DNA from: Pirellulales bacterium
GTDB lineage: Bacteria > Planctomycetota > Planctomycetia > Pirellulales > Lacipirellulaceae
Direction: 5' to 3'
Length of the DNA: 64,000 bases
NCBI GenBank assembly: GCA_019636345.1
Contig: JAHBXQ010000001.1
Span: forward strand, 124,001-188,000
The notes under the pieces were generated by a model that searched no databases, was not told where the DNA came from, and saw only the letters and a list, made by a program, of their open reading frames with translations. Below are positions 19,523-29,258 of the stretch, one piece after another (the stretch's first letter is position 1; every line of letters starts with the position of its first letter). The position numbers and the translations under genes are program-made.

Positions 19523-20335
19523 ATGAACGATCCGCCTTTGACAACCGAAGCGAGCCCGCCCGGTTGGGCCGCCGCCCTGACGCTGGCTGAGCGAGAGCTT
19601 GTGCGTTTCTTCCGACAGAAGAATCGCGTCTTCGGCGGGCTCGGACAGCCGATCATCTTCTGGCTGCTGTTCAGCGAGGGGCTACGGCCTAACGACCTGG
19701 GCTACGCCCACTTTTTTCCCGGCACGGTGGCGATGATCCTGCTGTTCACGGCGATCTTCGCGACGATCTCGGTGATCGAGGATCGCCGCGAGGGATTCCT
19801 GCAGTCGGTGCTCGTTTCGCCGGCGCCGCGGTGGGCGGTAGTGCTCGGCAAGGTGCTCGGCGGGGCGGCGATCGCGCTGTTGCAAGGACTTGTGTTCCTG
19901 GCCCTCGGCTGGGCGACGATGCCGCTGGCGAGTTCGCCGGGCGAACTGGTCGCGGCGGTGATCCTCATGGCCGTGATTGCGGTTGCCCTCACGGCGCTGG
20001 GGTTCTCGATCGCGTGGCGGATGGACTCGACTCAGGGGTTCCACGCCGTGATGAGCGTGTTCCTGTTGCCGATGTGGCTGCTGTCGGGGGCGTTTTTCCC
20101 CGCGGGGGGCTCGGGATGGCTCGCCTGGACCGTGCGCGCGAATCCGCTCACCTACGGCGTGGCCGGTTTGCGGCATTACCTTCGCTTTGCCGATGCGAGC
20201 GAAGTCGTCGCGTCCCCCGTTGCCAACCTCCCCTCGCTCGCGACATGCTGGGGAGTGACGCTCGGCTTTGCGGCGCTGTTGATCGCGATCGCGTGGCGTT
20301 CCGCCCGAGCGCGAACCGCGGGAGATTTGCTGTGA
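19523..20335 (+). CDS. ABC-2 type transporter permease
   Basis: The 270-residue protein has about six membrane helices and the ABC-2 pattern: an N-terminal cytoplasmic stretch with RFFRQKNRVFGGLGQPIIFW, a central EDRREGFLQSVLVSP loop that contacts the ATPase, and a C-terminal LPMWLLSGAFFP segment. It is the membrane partner of the preceding ATP-binding protein. ATG 19523 was chosen over an upstream frame extension that encodes spacer sequence. Its stop overlaps the GTG start of the Sco gene, so all three are probably co-translated. Confidence 0.88.
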   Translation: MNDPPLTTEASPPGWAAALTLAERELVRFFRQKNRVFGGLGQPIIFWLLFSEGLRPNDLGYAHFFPGTVAMILLFTAIFATISVIEDRREGFLQSVLVSPAPRWAVVLGKVLGGAAIALLQGLVFLALGWATMPLASSPGELVAAVILMAVIAVALTALGFSIAWRMDSTQGFHAVMSVFLLPMWLLSGAFFPAGGSGWLAWTVRANPLTYGVAGLRHYLRFADASEVVASPVANLPSLATCWGVTLGFAALLIAIAWRSARARTAGDLL

Positions 20336-20964
20336 ACAATTCGACGCTGCCGTATTGGTTGACGCTGCTGGTGGCGTTGGCGGCCAGCTATGGCGGGTAC
20401 AAATGGTATCAGGTCGAACAAGCGCGCCCCTCGGGGGGCGTCGAACTGGCCAACTTGCCGCCGCTGCAGCAGTTTGAGCTCACCGAGCGCAGCGGCGAGA
20501 CGTTTCGTTCGGCCGAAATGCGCGGCAAGGTGTGGGCCGTGTCGTTTTTCTTCACGACCTGCCCCGGTTCCTGCAAGCGACTCAATGCGAACATCAAGTA
20601 CCTTCACAGCCGGCCGGCGCTCGCCGACGTGACCTTCGTCAGCATCTCGGTCGATCCGCAAACCGACAGCGTGCCGGTCCTGGCCGAGTACGCCAAGAGC
20701 ATGAACGCCGACCCGCAGCGGTGGTTGTTCGTCCGCGGCGAGATGTCGTACGTCCGCCGCGTGGGGCGAGACGTCCTGCAAGTCGACGACGTCAGCTACC
20801 AGGGGCACCGCGATTTTCTCGTGCTCGTCGACCGGACCGGAACGATTCGTGGCGCCTACGACGCCGGGCGGTACTCCGAACTCGAGCGGATCGAGAAGAA
20901 ACTCGTCGAACTCCTGGCCGAGGCCCCGCCGAAGGCTGACGAAGCGACGACGGATGCCGATTGA
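20332..20964 (+). CDS. SCO1/SenC-type copper chaperone
   Basis: This membrane-anchored thioredoxin-fold protein delivers copper to the CuA site of subunit II or keeps its cysteines reduced. One helix (residues about 7-23) anchors it. The copper-binding CxxxC is in FTTCPGSCKRL, and the partner His is in YQGHRDFLVLVD. The length of 210 residues is typical. Translation most likely starts at GTG 20332, which overlaps the permease stop (GTGA) and has GGGAG upstream. Its place in the oxidase cluster supports a role in CuA assembly. Confidence 0.93.
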   Translation: MNNSTLPYWLTLLVALAASYGGYKWYQVEQARPSGGVELANLPPLQQFELTERSGETFRSAEMRGKVWAVSFFFTTCPGSCKRLNANIKYLHSRPALADVTFVSISVDPQTDSVPVLAEYAKSMNADPQRWLFVRGEMSYVRRVGRDVLQVDDVSYQGHRDFLVLVDRTGTIRGAYDAGRYSELERIEKKLVELLAEAPPKADEATTDAD

Positions 20965-21032
20965 GGTTCCAACCATGGAGTCCCACGCTCCCGCCGTCCC
21001 CACGTCTCCACTTCCAAGAAAAACCGCACCGT

Positions 21033-21521
21033 ATGCTCCTTGCCGCCGCCCATTTCCTGGTTCATCTGAACGCCGCGCTCAACACGCTGGCGACCGTGCT
21101 GTTGATTGTCGGGCTGGTCCGCGTGAAGCGCGGGGCCGAGTCGGCTCACGGCCGCACCATGGTTGCGGCCTTTGTCGTGTCGAGCTTGTTTCTCGCAAGC
21201 TATCTGACTTACCACGCGATCGCCGGCAGCGTGACGTTCACCCATCCCGGCCCGGTGCGGTATGCGTACTACGCGATCTTGCTCTCGCACGTGCTGTTAG
21301 CGTTCGCCGTGCCGGTCCTGGCGATCCTCGCGCTTTGGTTCGGCGGCAAGGCCTTGGGATGGGGCGCCGCAGCCGCGCTGCCGGCGAGCGAGCGGGGCGC
21401 GTACCGGCTCAAGCATCGCCGAGTCGTCCGTTGGGCGTTCCCGATCTGGCTGTACGTTTCGGTCACCGGCGTGATCGTCTACTTGATGCTCTATCACCTC
21501 TGGCCCCCCGCGGCGGCCTGA
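21033..21521 (+). CDS. DUF420 membrane protein
   Basis: The 162-residue protein has four to five helices and is similar to the DUF420 family, often found beside cytochrome oxidase and Sco genes. Conserved polar positions lie within membrane segments: HLNAALN, SYLTYH and RRVVRWAFPIWLYVSVTGVIVY. The molecular role is unknown; proposals centre on oxidase assembly. ATG 21033 begins directly at the first helix; a TTG 72 bases upstream would add an unlikely Pro-rich leader. Confidence 0.8.
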   Translation: MLLAAAHFLVHLNAALNTLATVLLIVGLVRVKRGAESAHGRTMVAAFVVSSLFLASYLTYHAIAGSVTFTHPGPVRYAYYAILLSHVLLAFAVPVLAILALWFGGKALGWGAAAALPASERGAYRLKHRRVVRWAFPIWLYVSVTGVIVYLMLYHLWPPAAA

Positions 21522-21583
21522 CCTAGAATTGAAGCGAGCCGGTCTCCCGCCGGCGCCGATCAAGCCCGTCAGGAATTTGAATC

Positions 21584-21871
21584 ATGAGCCGCCGCCTCCG
21601 CAGCCTGACGCGATCCGTCGCCCGCGAGGCGGCTCTGTGCGCCTTGGCCGCGATGGTCGTGTTCGCGCTGGCCGAGGCGGCCATCGCTTGCCCGACCTGC
21701 AAAGACGGCGTCGCCGAAAACGACCCCGACGCGCAGCGCTTGGCGGCCGGGTTTTACTACAGCATTCTCTTCATGCTGACGATGCCGCTGGCCATCCTGG
21801 GAACGTTCGGCACGGCTTGTTATCGGGCGGTTCGCAAGGCGCGCGCCGAACAGGGCGCAACCCGGTCCTGA
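21584..21871 (+). CDS. Small exported membrane protein with CPTC motif
   Basis: The 95-residue protein has an N-terminal signal-like helix (about 13-35), then ACPTCKDG, a short loop, and a second helix (about 58-80) before a basic tail. The CPxC pair just after the signal helix would face the periplasm and could bind a metal or act in thiol exchange. As the last plus-strand gene of the cluster, next to Sco and DUF420, a part in copper or oxidase assembly is plausible but not shown. It is a real gene by codon use and by its place, with the CTAGAAT box at 21523 upstream. Confidence 0.65.
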   Translation: MSRRLRSLTRSVAREAALCALAAMVVFALAEAAIACPTCKDGVAENDPDAQRLAAGFYYSILFMLTMPLAILGTFGTACYRAVRKARAEQGATRS

Positions 21872-21886
21872 CAATCCGGTTCGCTG

Positions 21887-21901
21887 GAGGCCGTGGGCCT
21901 C
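21887..21901. terminator. Short hairpin between convergent genes
   Basis: GAGGCC, three bases, then GGCCTC form a six-base-pair stem in the 34-base gap between the end of the respiratory cluster and the end of the minus-strand DUF983 gene. There is no T-run, so it is only a candidate bidirectional terminator. Confidence 0.3.
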
Positions 21902-21905
21902 TCGG

Positions 21906-22322
21906 CTAGCGTTGCGAACGGGGCCATTCTCGTGCGCGGCGTTCCTCTTCGTTCGGCCAGGGGTCCCAGCGTTCGTCGAACGCAATCCACAACGCCCGGG
22001 CGTAGCGGAAGAACCACAGCGGGAACGCGAGCGAGAAGAGCGCCAGCGCCGCGAGCAACTGGTCGCTCGTCAACGCGCCGCTGAAGTAACCCGCGAAGTA
22101 GGCCGCGGTGACCAACATCGCCGTGACGCCGTAGTTGAAGTAGATCGAGCCCAGCAGATAGCCGGGCGCTCGATTGAATCGCCGCCCGCAGCTCGGGCAC
22201 GGGTCGTTCATCCGGAACCAACCGCTGAAAATTCGTCCGACGCCGCACGCGGGGCAGCGCAGACGCAACGCGCGGCCCAACAGCGCTGCTTGCGACGGCG
22301 AGGGTGGCGAGGATTCAACCAC
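21906..22322 (-). CDS. DUF983 zinc-ribbon membrane protein
   Basis: The 138-residue protein has a zinc-ribbon-like head (CPACGVGRIF ... CPSCGRRFN) followed by two or three helices (YFNYGVTAMLVTAAYFAGYF and LLAALALFSLAFPLWFFRYAR). This is the DUF983 layout, a family frequent beside haem-copper oxidase genes in proteobacteria and planctomycetes. The function is unknown. It starts at GTG 22322 and is divergent from the small membrane gene at 22498 and convergent with the respiratory cluster. Confidence 0.85.
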   Translation of the reverse strand: MVESSPPSPSQAALLGRALRLRCPACGVGRIFSGWFRMNDPCPSCGRRFNRAPGYLLGSIYFNYGVTAMLVTAAYFAGYFSGALTSDQLLAALALFSLAFPLWFFRYARALWIAFDERWDPWPNEEERRAREWPRSQR

Positions 22323-22497
22323 GGGGCGGAAAGCGGCGAGACAGGGACGGAAGTGCTCTCAGTTGTACCCGTGCGTGTTTCGGCGGCAAGTGTGCCGCCG
22401 GCGAGTTGTCGGCTTGCGACGCGACCAAAGTCCTTGAGCACGAGCTCGGTCGGCTTCGAGTCTTGTCAGGCCGCCGAGGCCCGGCTACCGTGCGAGT

Positions 22498-22677
22498 ATG
22501 CACACCGTCGCCCGAATGCTGCAGGCCGTCGCGCTGTTCGTCATCTTGCCCGCGGCGATGATCGCCCAACTGGGGGAGAAGATCACCGCGGGGCAGATGC
22601 TGCAGTTCCTGGTCGCGGGGATCTGCCTGTTCTCGATCGGTTACCTGATGCAGGCCTACGGCGGGGCGAAGAAATGA
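22498..22677 (+). CDS. 59-residue membrane protein
   Basis: This short gene encodes two hydrophobic helices (about residues 9-23 and 35-53) with a GEKITAGQ turn between them. ATG 22498 opens the frame, and its stop overlaps the ATG of the next gene (ATGA at 22674-22677), which supports translation. No family is recognised. It may be a membrane helper of the PQQ-like protein encoded next, or simply coupled to it. Confidence 0.6.
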   Translation: MHTVARMLQAVALFVILPAAMIAQLGEKITAGQMLQFLVAGICLFSIGYLMQAYGGAKK

Positions 22678-24791
22678 TCGGCAGACGCGGCCGACGGCAT
22701 GCGCGGCTTGGTTTTCTCGCGCTGGCCGTTTGGGCGTCGCTCGGCTGCCGATTCCCCGCGCTCGCCGCCGAGGGAGCGATCGCCGCCGAGCGGATCGGTC
22801 CGCTCCCCGCGCCGCGCGTCGCCGAGGCCCCCGCCGACGTGCGCCGCCGCTTGGGACGGTTGGCGTGGTTCGCAAGTCACGGGCAATGCCGTGAGGCGGC
22901 GGTCGAGGCGCTCGAACTCGCCGCGATCCCAGCGCCGCATTGGCTGCCGGCGGGCGACGGGGCGTATCGCTCGCTCGGCGCTGAAGTCGCCGCCCAGGTC
23001 GATCGGTTTTCGGCGGAGTGCGCTGCGGTCTACCATTCCCTGGCTGAGCCGCTGGCCAACGCGCGATTGGCCGAAGCGACCGAACTGCGCGACCATCGAC
23101 TGTTGCGTCGCGTGAGCGCCGATTTTCCCGCGACAGCGGCGTCGGTCCGGGCCGCATGGCTTGCCGGCGATTGGGCGCTTGAGCAGGGCGACTGGCGCAC
23201 TGCGCGAGCCGACTGGGCCGAGACGTCGCGCGGGCTGCTCCGCCTCGACGACTCGCGGCAAGCCGAATTGGCGAGCGAAGGGATCACCCCCGCCGGCGTC
23301 GAAGTCCGTCGCGTGCTGGGGCTGCTTCGCGGAGGGCTCCTCGACGAGGCGAGCCGAATCATTGCAGGTTTGGCCGACGCCGCCGCCGGAGCACAATCTG
23401 CGGAGGCGGCTGATCGGCTGAAGGAAGAGCTTGAGCGGGCCCGCACTTGGCCGGCGGCGCGGCGCTCCCGTGGGGACTGGCCCGAGTACGCCGGCGGCGC
23501 GACGCGCGCCAATCGCAGTGCAATCGCAAACGATTCCGAATCGAGTTTGTACGTTTCCGTGTGGTCCGAGACGCTCGCGGCTTCGGTCGACAGCGATGCG
23601 AACGACGATGCGGCGCGCCAGCTCTCGCGACGAAATTTGGCGACGCCCCCCGAGTCGTCGCCGGCGGTCGTCGGTGACGTGATCGCTTGGCAGGATCGGC
23701 GGGGGGTGCATCTGCGACGACTCGCAACGGGGGAACCGCTCGGCGCTGCGGAGGCCGCGTACGCTTGGGAGCGGCCGGCCGCCCCGCCGCGCGACGGGCC
23801 GACAATGACGATCGAACAACCCCAGTTCGCCGTCGCGATCGTCGATGGTCTTGTCTGGGCCGCGCGCTCGCAGGCGGTCGCCAGCGCCGTGGCGCGTCGC
23901 GGCGCCGCCGAGTTCGTAGCGCTCGAGGCGAGTCCCTCGGCGCGTCTTCAAGTTCGCGCTCGATTGGACGGCGCCGACGAGCGGACCGTCTTCGCCAGCC
24001 CGCCGATTGTCGTCGACGGCGTGGCGGCCATCGTGCTGTGCACCCCGGGTGACGTTTGGAGCCTGGAACTCGCGGGGTTCGATCGCGACGACGCACGGCT
24101 GCTGTGGCGCGTCCCGCTGGGCGCCGGGGCGACGCCTGCGCTCGATCAGGCGCTCGAGTACCCGCAAGCGGGGCTTGCCGCGGCCGAAGGGATCGCCGTC
24201 GTGTCGACCAACCTAGGAATGGTCGCTGCGGTGCGTCTCGCCGACGGCCGGCCGCTGTGGCTTCGCACGTACGACCGGGCGTTGGTGCGCGACGACTTCG
24301 GCGGGGTGCGATTCTATAACGCGCTCCCTGAGTCGCCGCTGATCGCCGGGGAGCTGGCGATCGCGGCCCCGCGCGACGCCGCGCGCGTGACGGCCTGGGA
24401 CTTGACGACAGGCCGCGAGCGGTGGAGCACGCCGCTCCCCGGCGCGAACGCACGGCTGCTGGCAATCGACGACGGCGTCGCACCCCCGCGCGTGCTGCTG
24501 GCGGCCGAGAGGCCTTGGGCTTTGCGACTCGCCGACGGCGAGCTTGACGCCGATTGGGGCGAAGGCCTCTGGGCCGGAGCGGGGCAGGGGATGTTGGCCC
24601 AAAATCGGCTGTTGTGGCCGACCGCCGCCGGCGTCAGAATTGTCGACGCGGCGACATGTCAGCCCGCCGGCGCCGAACTGGCGCTGGCCGAGGAAGGAGG
24701 CGTGAACGTGTTTGTCGCCGGCGAGCACCTCGTCGCTGCAAGCCGACGAAACCTCGCCGTCTTTCGCCGCGCGGACGCACCGGGAGAATAA
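22674..24791 (+). CDS. Secreted PQQ-type beta-propeller protein
   Basis: The 705-residue exported protein has a signal peptide (about 1-32), then a helical N-terminal region (about 45-250) reminiscent of TPR-like helices. The stretch GDWPEYAGGATRANRS at about 268-283 introduces a beta-propeller. Repeated blades follow with patterns such as GVAAIVLCTPGDVWSLEL, GIAVVSTNLGMVAAVRLADGRPLW and ARVTAWDLTTGRERW, typical of PQQ-like (BamB-related) repeats. No catalytic residues for a dehydrogenase are recognised, so a scaffold or binding role is more likely. It starts at ATG 22674, overlapping the small upstream gene. Confidence 0.8.
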   Translation: MIGRRGRRHARLGFLALAVWASLGCRFPALAAEGAIAAERIGPLPAPRVAEAPADVRRRLGRLAWFASHGQCREAAVEALELAAIPAPHWLPAGDGAYRSLGAEVAAQVDRFSAECAAVYHSLAEPLANARLAEATELRDHRLLRRVSADFPATAASVRAAWLAGDWALEQGDWRTARADWAETSRGLLRLDDSRQAELASEGITPAGVEVRRVLGLLRGGLLDEASRIIAGLADAAAGAQSAEAADRLKEELERARTWPAARRSRGDWPEYAGGATRANRSAIANDSESSLYVSVWSETLAASVDSDANDDAARQLSRRNLATPPESSPAVVGDVIAWQDRRGVHLRRLATGEPLGAAEAAYAWERPAAPPRDGPTMTIEQPQFAVAIVDGLVWAARSQAVASAVARRGAAEFVALEASPSARLQVRARLDGADERTVFASPPIVVDGVAAIVLCTPGDVWSLELAGFDRDDARLLWRVPLGAGATPALDQALEYPQAGLAAAEGIAVVSTNLGMVAAVRLADGRPLWLRTYDRALVRDDFGGVRFYNALPESPLIAGELAIAAPRDAARVTAWDLTTGRERWSTPLPGANARLLAIDDGVAPPRVLLAAERPWALRLADGELDADWGEGLWAGAGQGMLAQNRLLWPTAAGVRIVDAATCQPAGAELALAEEGGVNVFVAGEHLVAASRRNLAVFRRADAPGE

Positions 24792-24803
24792 TCGTGGGAT
24801 GCG

Positions 24804-25004
24804 GAGGACGCGGATCAGGCGGGACGTCGCGGGATCTGTCAGAGAAGTCACAGCTTCTCGGCATATCGTCAGCAATCCGTTATCGCCTCGCCGACGCCCT
24901 GATCGACATCCGCGGAATCGGCGGTTTTTCGGAATTCGAGTGACGGATCAAGAACAGGAGAACTGCCGCGAACACCCGCCTCATCCGCGTTTGTCCGCGT
25001 CCTC
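24804..25004. repeat. Intergenic inverted-repeat element
   Basis: The 278-base gap before the MoxR gene is bounded by GAGGACGCGGA (24804-24814) and its exact complement (24994-25004). Inner arms follow at 24815-24823 and 24975-24983 (eight of nine matching). A small perfect hairpin, GAGAAG / CTTCTC (24842-24859), lies inside. No coding frame is visible. The layout resembles a small non-autonomous or palindromic dispersed repeat; its terminal ATCCGCGT-like words recur within the right arm. Confidence 0.5.
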
Positions 25005-25069
25005 TTCTGCCGCCCCCCCCGACCAGACAATCGCCAAATTCACGCACCCGCCCCCCTGGAGCCGCCGCC

Positions 25070-26047
<978 letters not shown>

Positions 26048-26089
26048 AGCAAGCCAGTCTGGCCGACCACCAACCGCCAATTTCCCCCC

Positions 26090-26995
26090 ATGCCCCTCGC
26101 CGCCGCCGCCAAGCTGAGTCCCGATGCGGTCGCGCGACTCGCCGGGCTCGAACTGCGGGCTCGGCATGTCGTCGACGGCTATCTCGCCGGTCGCCGGCGC
26201 AGTCGTCGCCGCGGGCAATCGGTCGAGTTCGCCGAGCATCGCGAGTACGCCCCCGGCGACGATCCTCGCTACGTCGATTGGAAGGCCTTCGGCAAGTCCG
26301 ACCGGATGTATCTTAAGCAGTACGAGGCCGAGACGAATCTCGTCTGTTCGCTGGCGGTCGATGTCAGCGAGAGCATGCGCTACAAAAGCCCCGCGGCGCC
26401 GTTGTCGAAACTGGAGTACGGGGCCTGCCTCGCCTCGGCGCTGGCCCTGTTGGTCTACCGCCAGCGGGATAGCGCAGGGCTGTTTACGTTCGACGATCGC
26501 GTGCGGGAGGTCGTCCCGCCGAGCGCCAACCCGAACGACCTGGCTCAGATCGCCTGGACGCTCGAACGCGCCCCAGCCGAGCGGTGCTCGGCAATTCAAC
26601 CGGCGCTCGACGAACTGGCCGACCGCTTGCGGCGCCGGAGCATCGTCGTGGTGGTCAGCGACCTGCTGGGGGACCCGACAGCGACCCTCGCCGGGCTGCG
26701 GCATGTGCGGCATCGGCGGCACGAGGTCGTCGTGCTGCAGGTGCTCGATCCCGACGAGGTCGAGTTCCCGTTCGATCGCGCCACGCGATTCCGCGGTCTC
26801 GAGGCGCTGCCGCAGGTCGAGGTCGAACCGGCCGGCGTCCGGCGAGCGTACCTTGCGGCCCTCGCGCGGTTCCTGGAGGCCCTTGAGAGCGGTTGCCGCG
26901 AGTCCCAGATCGACTATGAGCTCTGCCGCACTGACGAACCGTTCGACGCCCCGCTGCGCCGCGTCCTAATGCGCCGCGCGGTCCGAGGCGGGTGA
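26090..26995 (+). CDS. DUF58 domain protein
   Basis: The 301-residue cytoplasmic protein has the DUF58 hallmark EYAPGDDPRYVDWKAFGKSD near residues 58-76, then a vWA-like fold (CSLAVDVSESMRYK with a DxSxS-type metal site, and RRRSIVVVVSDLL). It is the usual partner of MoxR ATPases; the exact biochemical role is not settled. It lies 42 bases after the ATPase gene and 46 bases before the BatA-like gene, in one likely operon. Confidence 0.93.
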   Translation: MPLAAAAKLSPDAVARLAGLELRARHVVDGYLAGRRRSRRRGQSVEFAEHREYAPGDDPRYVDWKAFGKSDRMYLKQYEAETNLVCSLAVDVSESMRYKSPAAPLSKLEYGACLASALALLVYRQRDSAGLFTFDDRVREVVPPSANPNDLAQIAWTLERAPAERCSAIQPALDELADRLRRRSIVVVVSDLLGDPTATLAGLRHVRHRRHEVVVLQVLDPDEVEFPFDRATRFRGLEALPQVEVEPAGVRRAYLAALARFLEALESGCRESQIDYELCRTDEPFDAPLRRVLMRRAVRGG

Positions 26996-27041
26996 GTCGC
27001 CGGCGCAAGCGCCGCCGGCTCTCGCAAACGTCTCCGCATCT

Positions 27042-29258
27042 ATGCCTGATATCGCTTCGCCCATCGCCGTCCTCGAGTTCGGCAGCCCGGCGCTCTTGGG
27101 CTGGCTGGCGGCGGCGGCGTTGCCGTGGGTGGTGAACCTGTGGAGCCGCAACCGGTACGACGAAACCCACTGGGCGGCGATCGAGTTGCTGCTCGAGGCG
27201 ATTCAAAATGAATCGCGACGTATCAAGTTGCAGAACTGGTTGCTGTTGGCGCTTCGGACGGGGATCGTGGCGTTGGTCGCCTTGGCTGTCGCGCAGCCGG
27301 AGTGGCGCCCCGCGACCGGGGCGGCGCCGCAACGCGACTCCGTCCACCGCGTGTTGGTGTTCGACGCATCGCTGTCGATGGGCGCCCGCGCCGGGGACGC
27401 GACCCGGCTCGAACATGCGCAAGCGATCGCTGCACAGCTCGTCGACGTCGCGGCGCCCGGGGACGCGTTCTCGGTGCTCGCCTGGGGAGCCGGGGTCGAG
27501 GAACTGTTGGGGCGCCCGGTGCAGGACCCGTCCCAGGTCCGGGCCGCCGTCAACGCCATCGAGCAGCAAGCGACCCGCTCGGAACTCGACGCGATCTTCT
27601 CGGCGGTCGAGCAGTCGTTGGCCCGGGGCCGCGAACTGTTCCCGCACATCGCTGCGGCGGAGGTCGCGTGGCTTACCGATCGAGCTGAAACGACGTGGGG
27701 CGAGCTCTTGGGCGACGACTCGGTCGCGACCGCTCGGCAGAGCGCGTGGAAGCGCCTCGCGGCGACGGCGACCATGCGGTTCCCGCTCGAGGCAGACGGC
27801 CTTCGCGACAATCGTGCGGTCGTCGACGCGGCGCTCGATCCGCCGAGCGTCACGGCCGGCGCCCGCGGGGCGATCGTCGCGGTGGTCCGCAGTTTCGGCG
27901 ACGCGACAGGCCCTGTCCAAGTCGAACTCCTCGCCGACGGCGTAGCCATGGAGCGGCAGACAGTGGAGCTGGCTCGCGATGCAGCGGTCTCCGTGCGGTT
28001 CGAACTCCACCCGCTGGCCGCCGGCGATGCGGCTTGGGAGGTCCGACTCGATGGCGCCGATGCATTGGCTGCGGACGATCGTCGCTGGGTTGCGGCGTCG
28101 GTCCCTCTCGTGCGGCGGATTGCCTGCATCGAGGAATCGCCGCGCGGAGCCGATGACTTCGCTCGGGCTCTGGCGCCGCGCGGCGCGATGGCGACCGCTG
28201 GGATGAGCGTGATGCAGTTCCCCGCCGCAGAACTCGGGGGTCTGCCTCTGAGCGACTATGCTGCGACGATCCTCTGCAACGTGGCGGAAGTCAGCGAACG
28301 CGAGGCGACCGTACTGCGCCGCTGCGTGGCGACTGGCGGGGCGCTGGGGGTCGTGCTTGGCGATCGCGTTGATGCGGACAACTTCAACGACCGCTTCGGC
28401 CCGGTGCAGGACGACGCCGCGTCGATCCCGTTGGCGCCGTTGCGAATCGCGGGGGCGCCAATCGGCGGGCCGCGACGGATCGACCCGCTGGACTACCGCC
28501 ACCCCGTGGTTGCTCCGTTCGCCGGGCGCGAGCGAGCCGGGCTGCTCACCGCGCGGGTTCTCAAACACGTCCCGCTGGAACCGTGGCCGGAGGCGAGCGA
28601 GGCGGTCGTCGGGCCCGTCGAGATTGCTGCGACGCTCGACGACGGCGATCCGCTGGTCGTCCTCCGCGATTTCGGGGCCGGTCGAGTCGGGATGATTGCG
28701 ACCGACTTCGCGCTCCGTCGCCCCGGCGGCGACGCCACGTCGGCTGAGCCGTGGTCGACCCTTGCGGCGAGCCCGGCCTTCGTGCCGCTCGTGCAGCGGT
28801 TCGTCGAGGATCTGACGGTTCGACGATCCAGCCGCAGTCGCCAACGGCTGGCGGGCGAGCCGCTCGCGACGCCGTTGCCCGTCGAGGGTCGTCCGTTCGC
28901 GTGGTCGACGCCCGGCGGCGAACGCCCCGTTCCGCCCGGGCCGACCGCTTTGCTGCTGGAAACCTGTCAGACAGGGCTCTATCGCCTGACGCCCGTTGGT
29001 CGTGGCGCGGGGGAGACCGGCGCACGCACTCCCGCGGCTCTATTCGCCGTGAATTTCGATCCCCGCGAGAGCGACCTCGTCCCGTGCGACGCGACGACGC
29101 TGCTGGCTTTGGCAGGTCAGCCCACGGCGCCGGGCGCGGTGCGCAACGCGCTCGCTGCGCCGGCGACGCCGCTGGCGTTTGCGATGCTCGCCGCGGCGCT
29201 CGTCGGCATGGTCGTCGAGCGGGTGCTCGTCCACCGCCTTGCCCGGGGACGCGCATGA
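27042..29258 (+). CDS. BatA-like membrane protein with vWA and GATase-like regions
   Basis: The 738-residue protein begins with the aerotolerance-regulator (BatA) N-terminal helices: PALLGWLAAAALPWVVNLW and WLLLALRTGIVALVALAVA. A vWA domain follows with VLVFDASLSMG (a DxSxS MIDAS) at about residue 102. From about 350 a class-I-glutamine-amidotransferase-like fold is likely, without a catalytic Cys triad I can identify. A C-terminal helix closes the protein. The role in the MoxR system is probably envelope-linked, in complex with the other vWA protein. Its stop overlaps the next start (ATGA). Confidence 0.85.
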   Translation: MPDIASPIAVLEFGSPALLGWLAAAALPWVVNLWSRNRYDETHWAAIELLLEAIQNESRRIKLQNWLLLALRTGIVALVALAVAQPEWRPATGAAPQRDSVHRVLVFDASLSMGARAGDATRLEHAQAIAAQLVDVAAPGDAFSVLAWGAGVEELLGRPVQDPSQVRAAVNAIEQQATRSELDAIFSAVEQSLARGRELFPHIAAAEVAWLTDRAETTWGELLGDDSVATARQSAWKRLAATATMRFPLEADGLRDNRAVVDAALDPPSVTAGARGAIVAVVRSFGDATGPVQVELLADGVAMERQTVELARDAAVSVRFELHPLAAGDAAWEVRLDGADALAADDRRWVAASVPLVRRIACIEESPRGADDFARALAPRGAMATAGMSVMQFPAAELGGLPLSDYAATILCNVAEVSEREATVLRRCVATGGALGVVLGDRVDADNFNDRFGPVQDDAASIPLAPLRIAGAPIGGPRRIDPLDYRHPVVAPFAGRERAGLLTARVLKHVPLEPWPEASEAVVGPVEIAATLDDGDPLVVLRDFGAGRVGMIATDFALRRPGGDATSAEPWSTLAASPAFVPLVQRFVEDLTVRRSSRSRQRLAGEPLATPLPVEGRPFAWSTPGGERPVPPGPTALLLETCQTGLYRLTPVGRGAGETGARTPAALFAVNFDPRESDLVPCDATTLLALAGQPTAPGAVRNALAAPATPLAFAMLAAALVGMVVERVLVHRLARGRA

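Noticed and set aside
21523-21529. Complete sigma-70 promoter at the CTAGAAT box before the CPTC protein gene
   Set aside because: TAGAAT fits a -10 box, but no TTGACA-like element lies 16-18 bases upstream, so I report only the recurring box as a finding.
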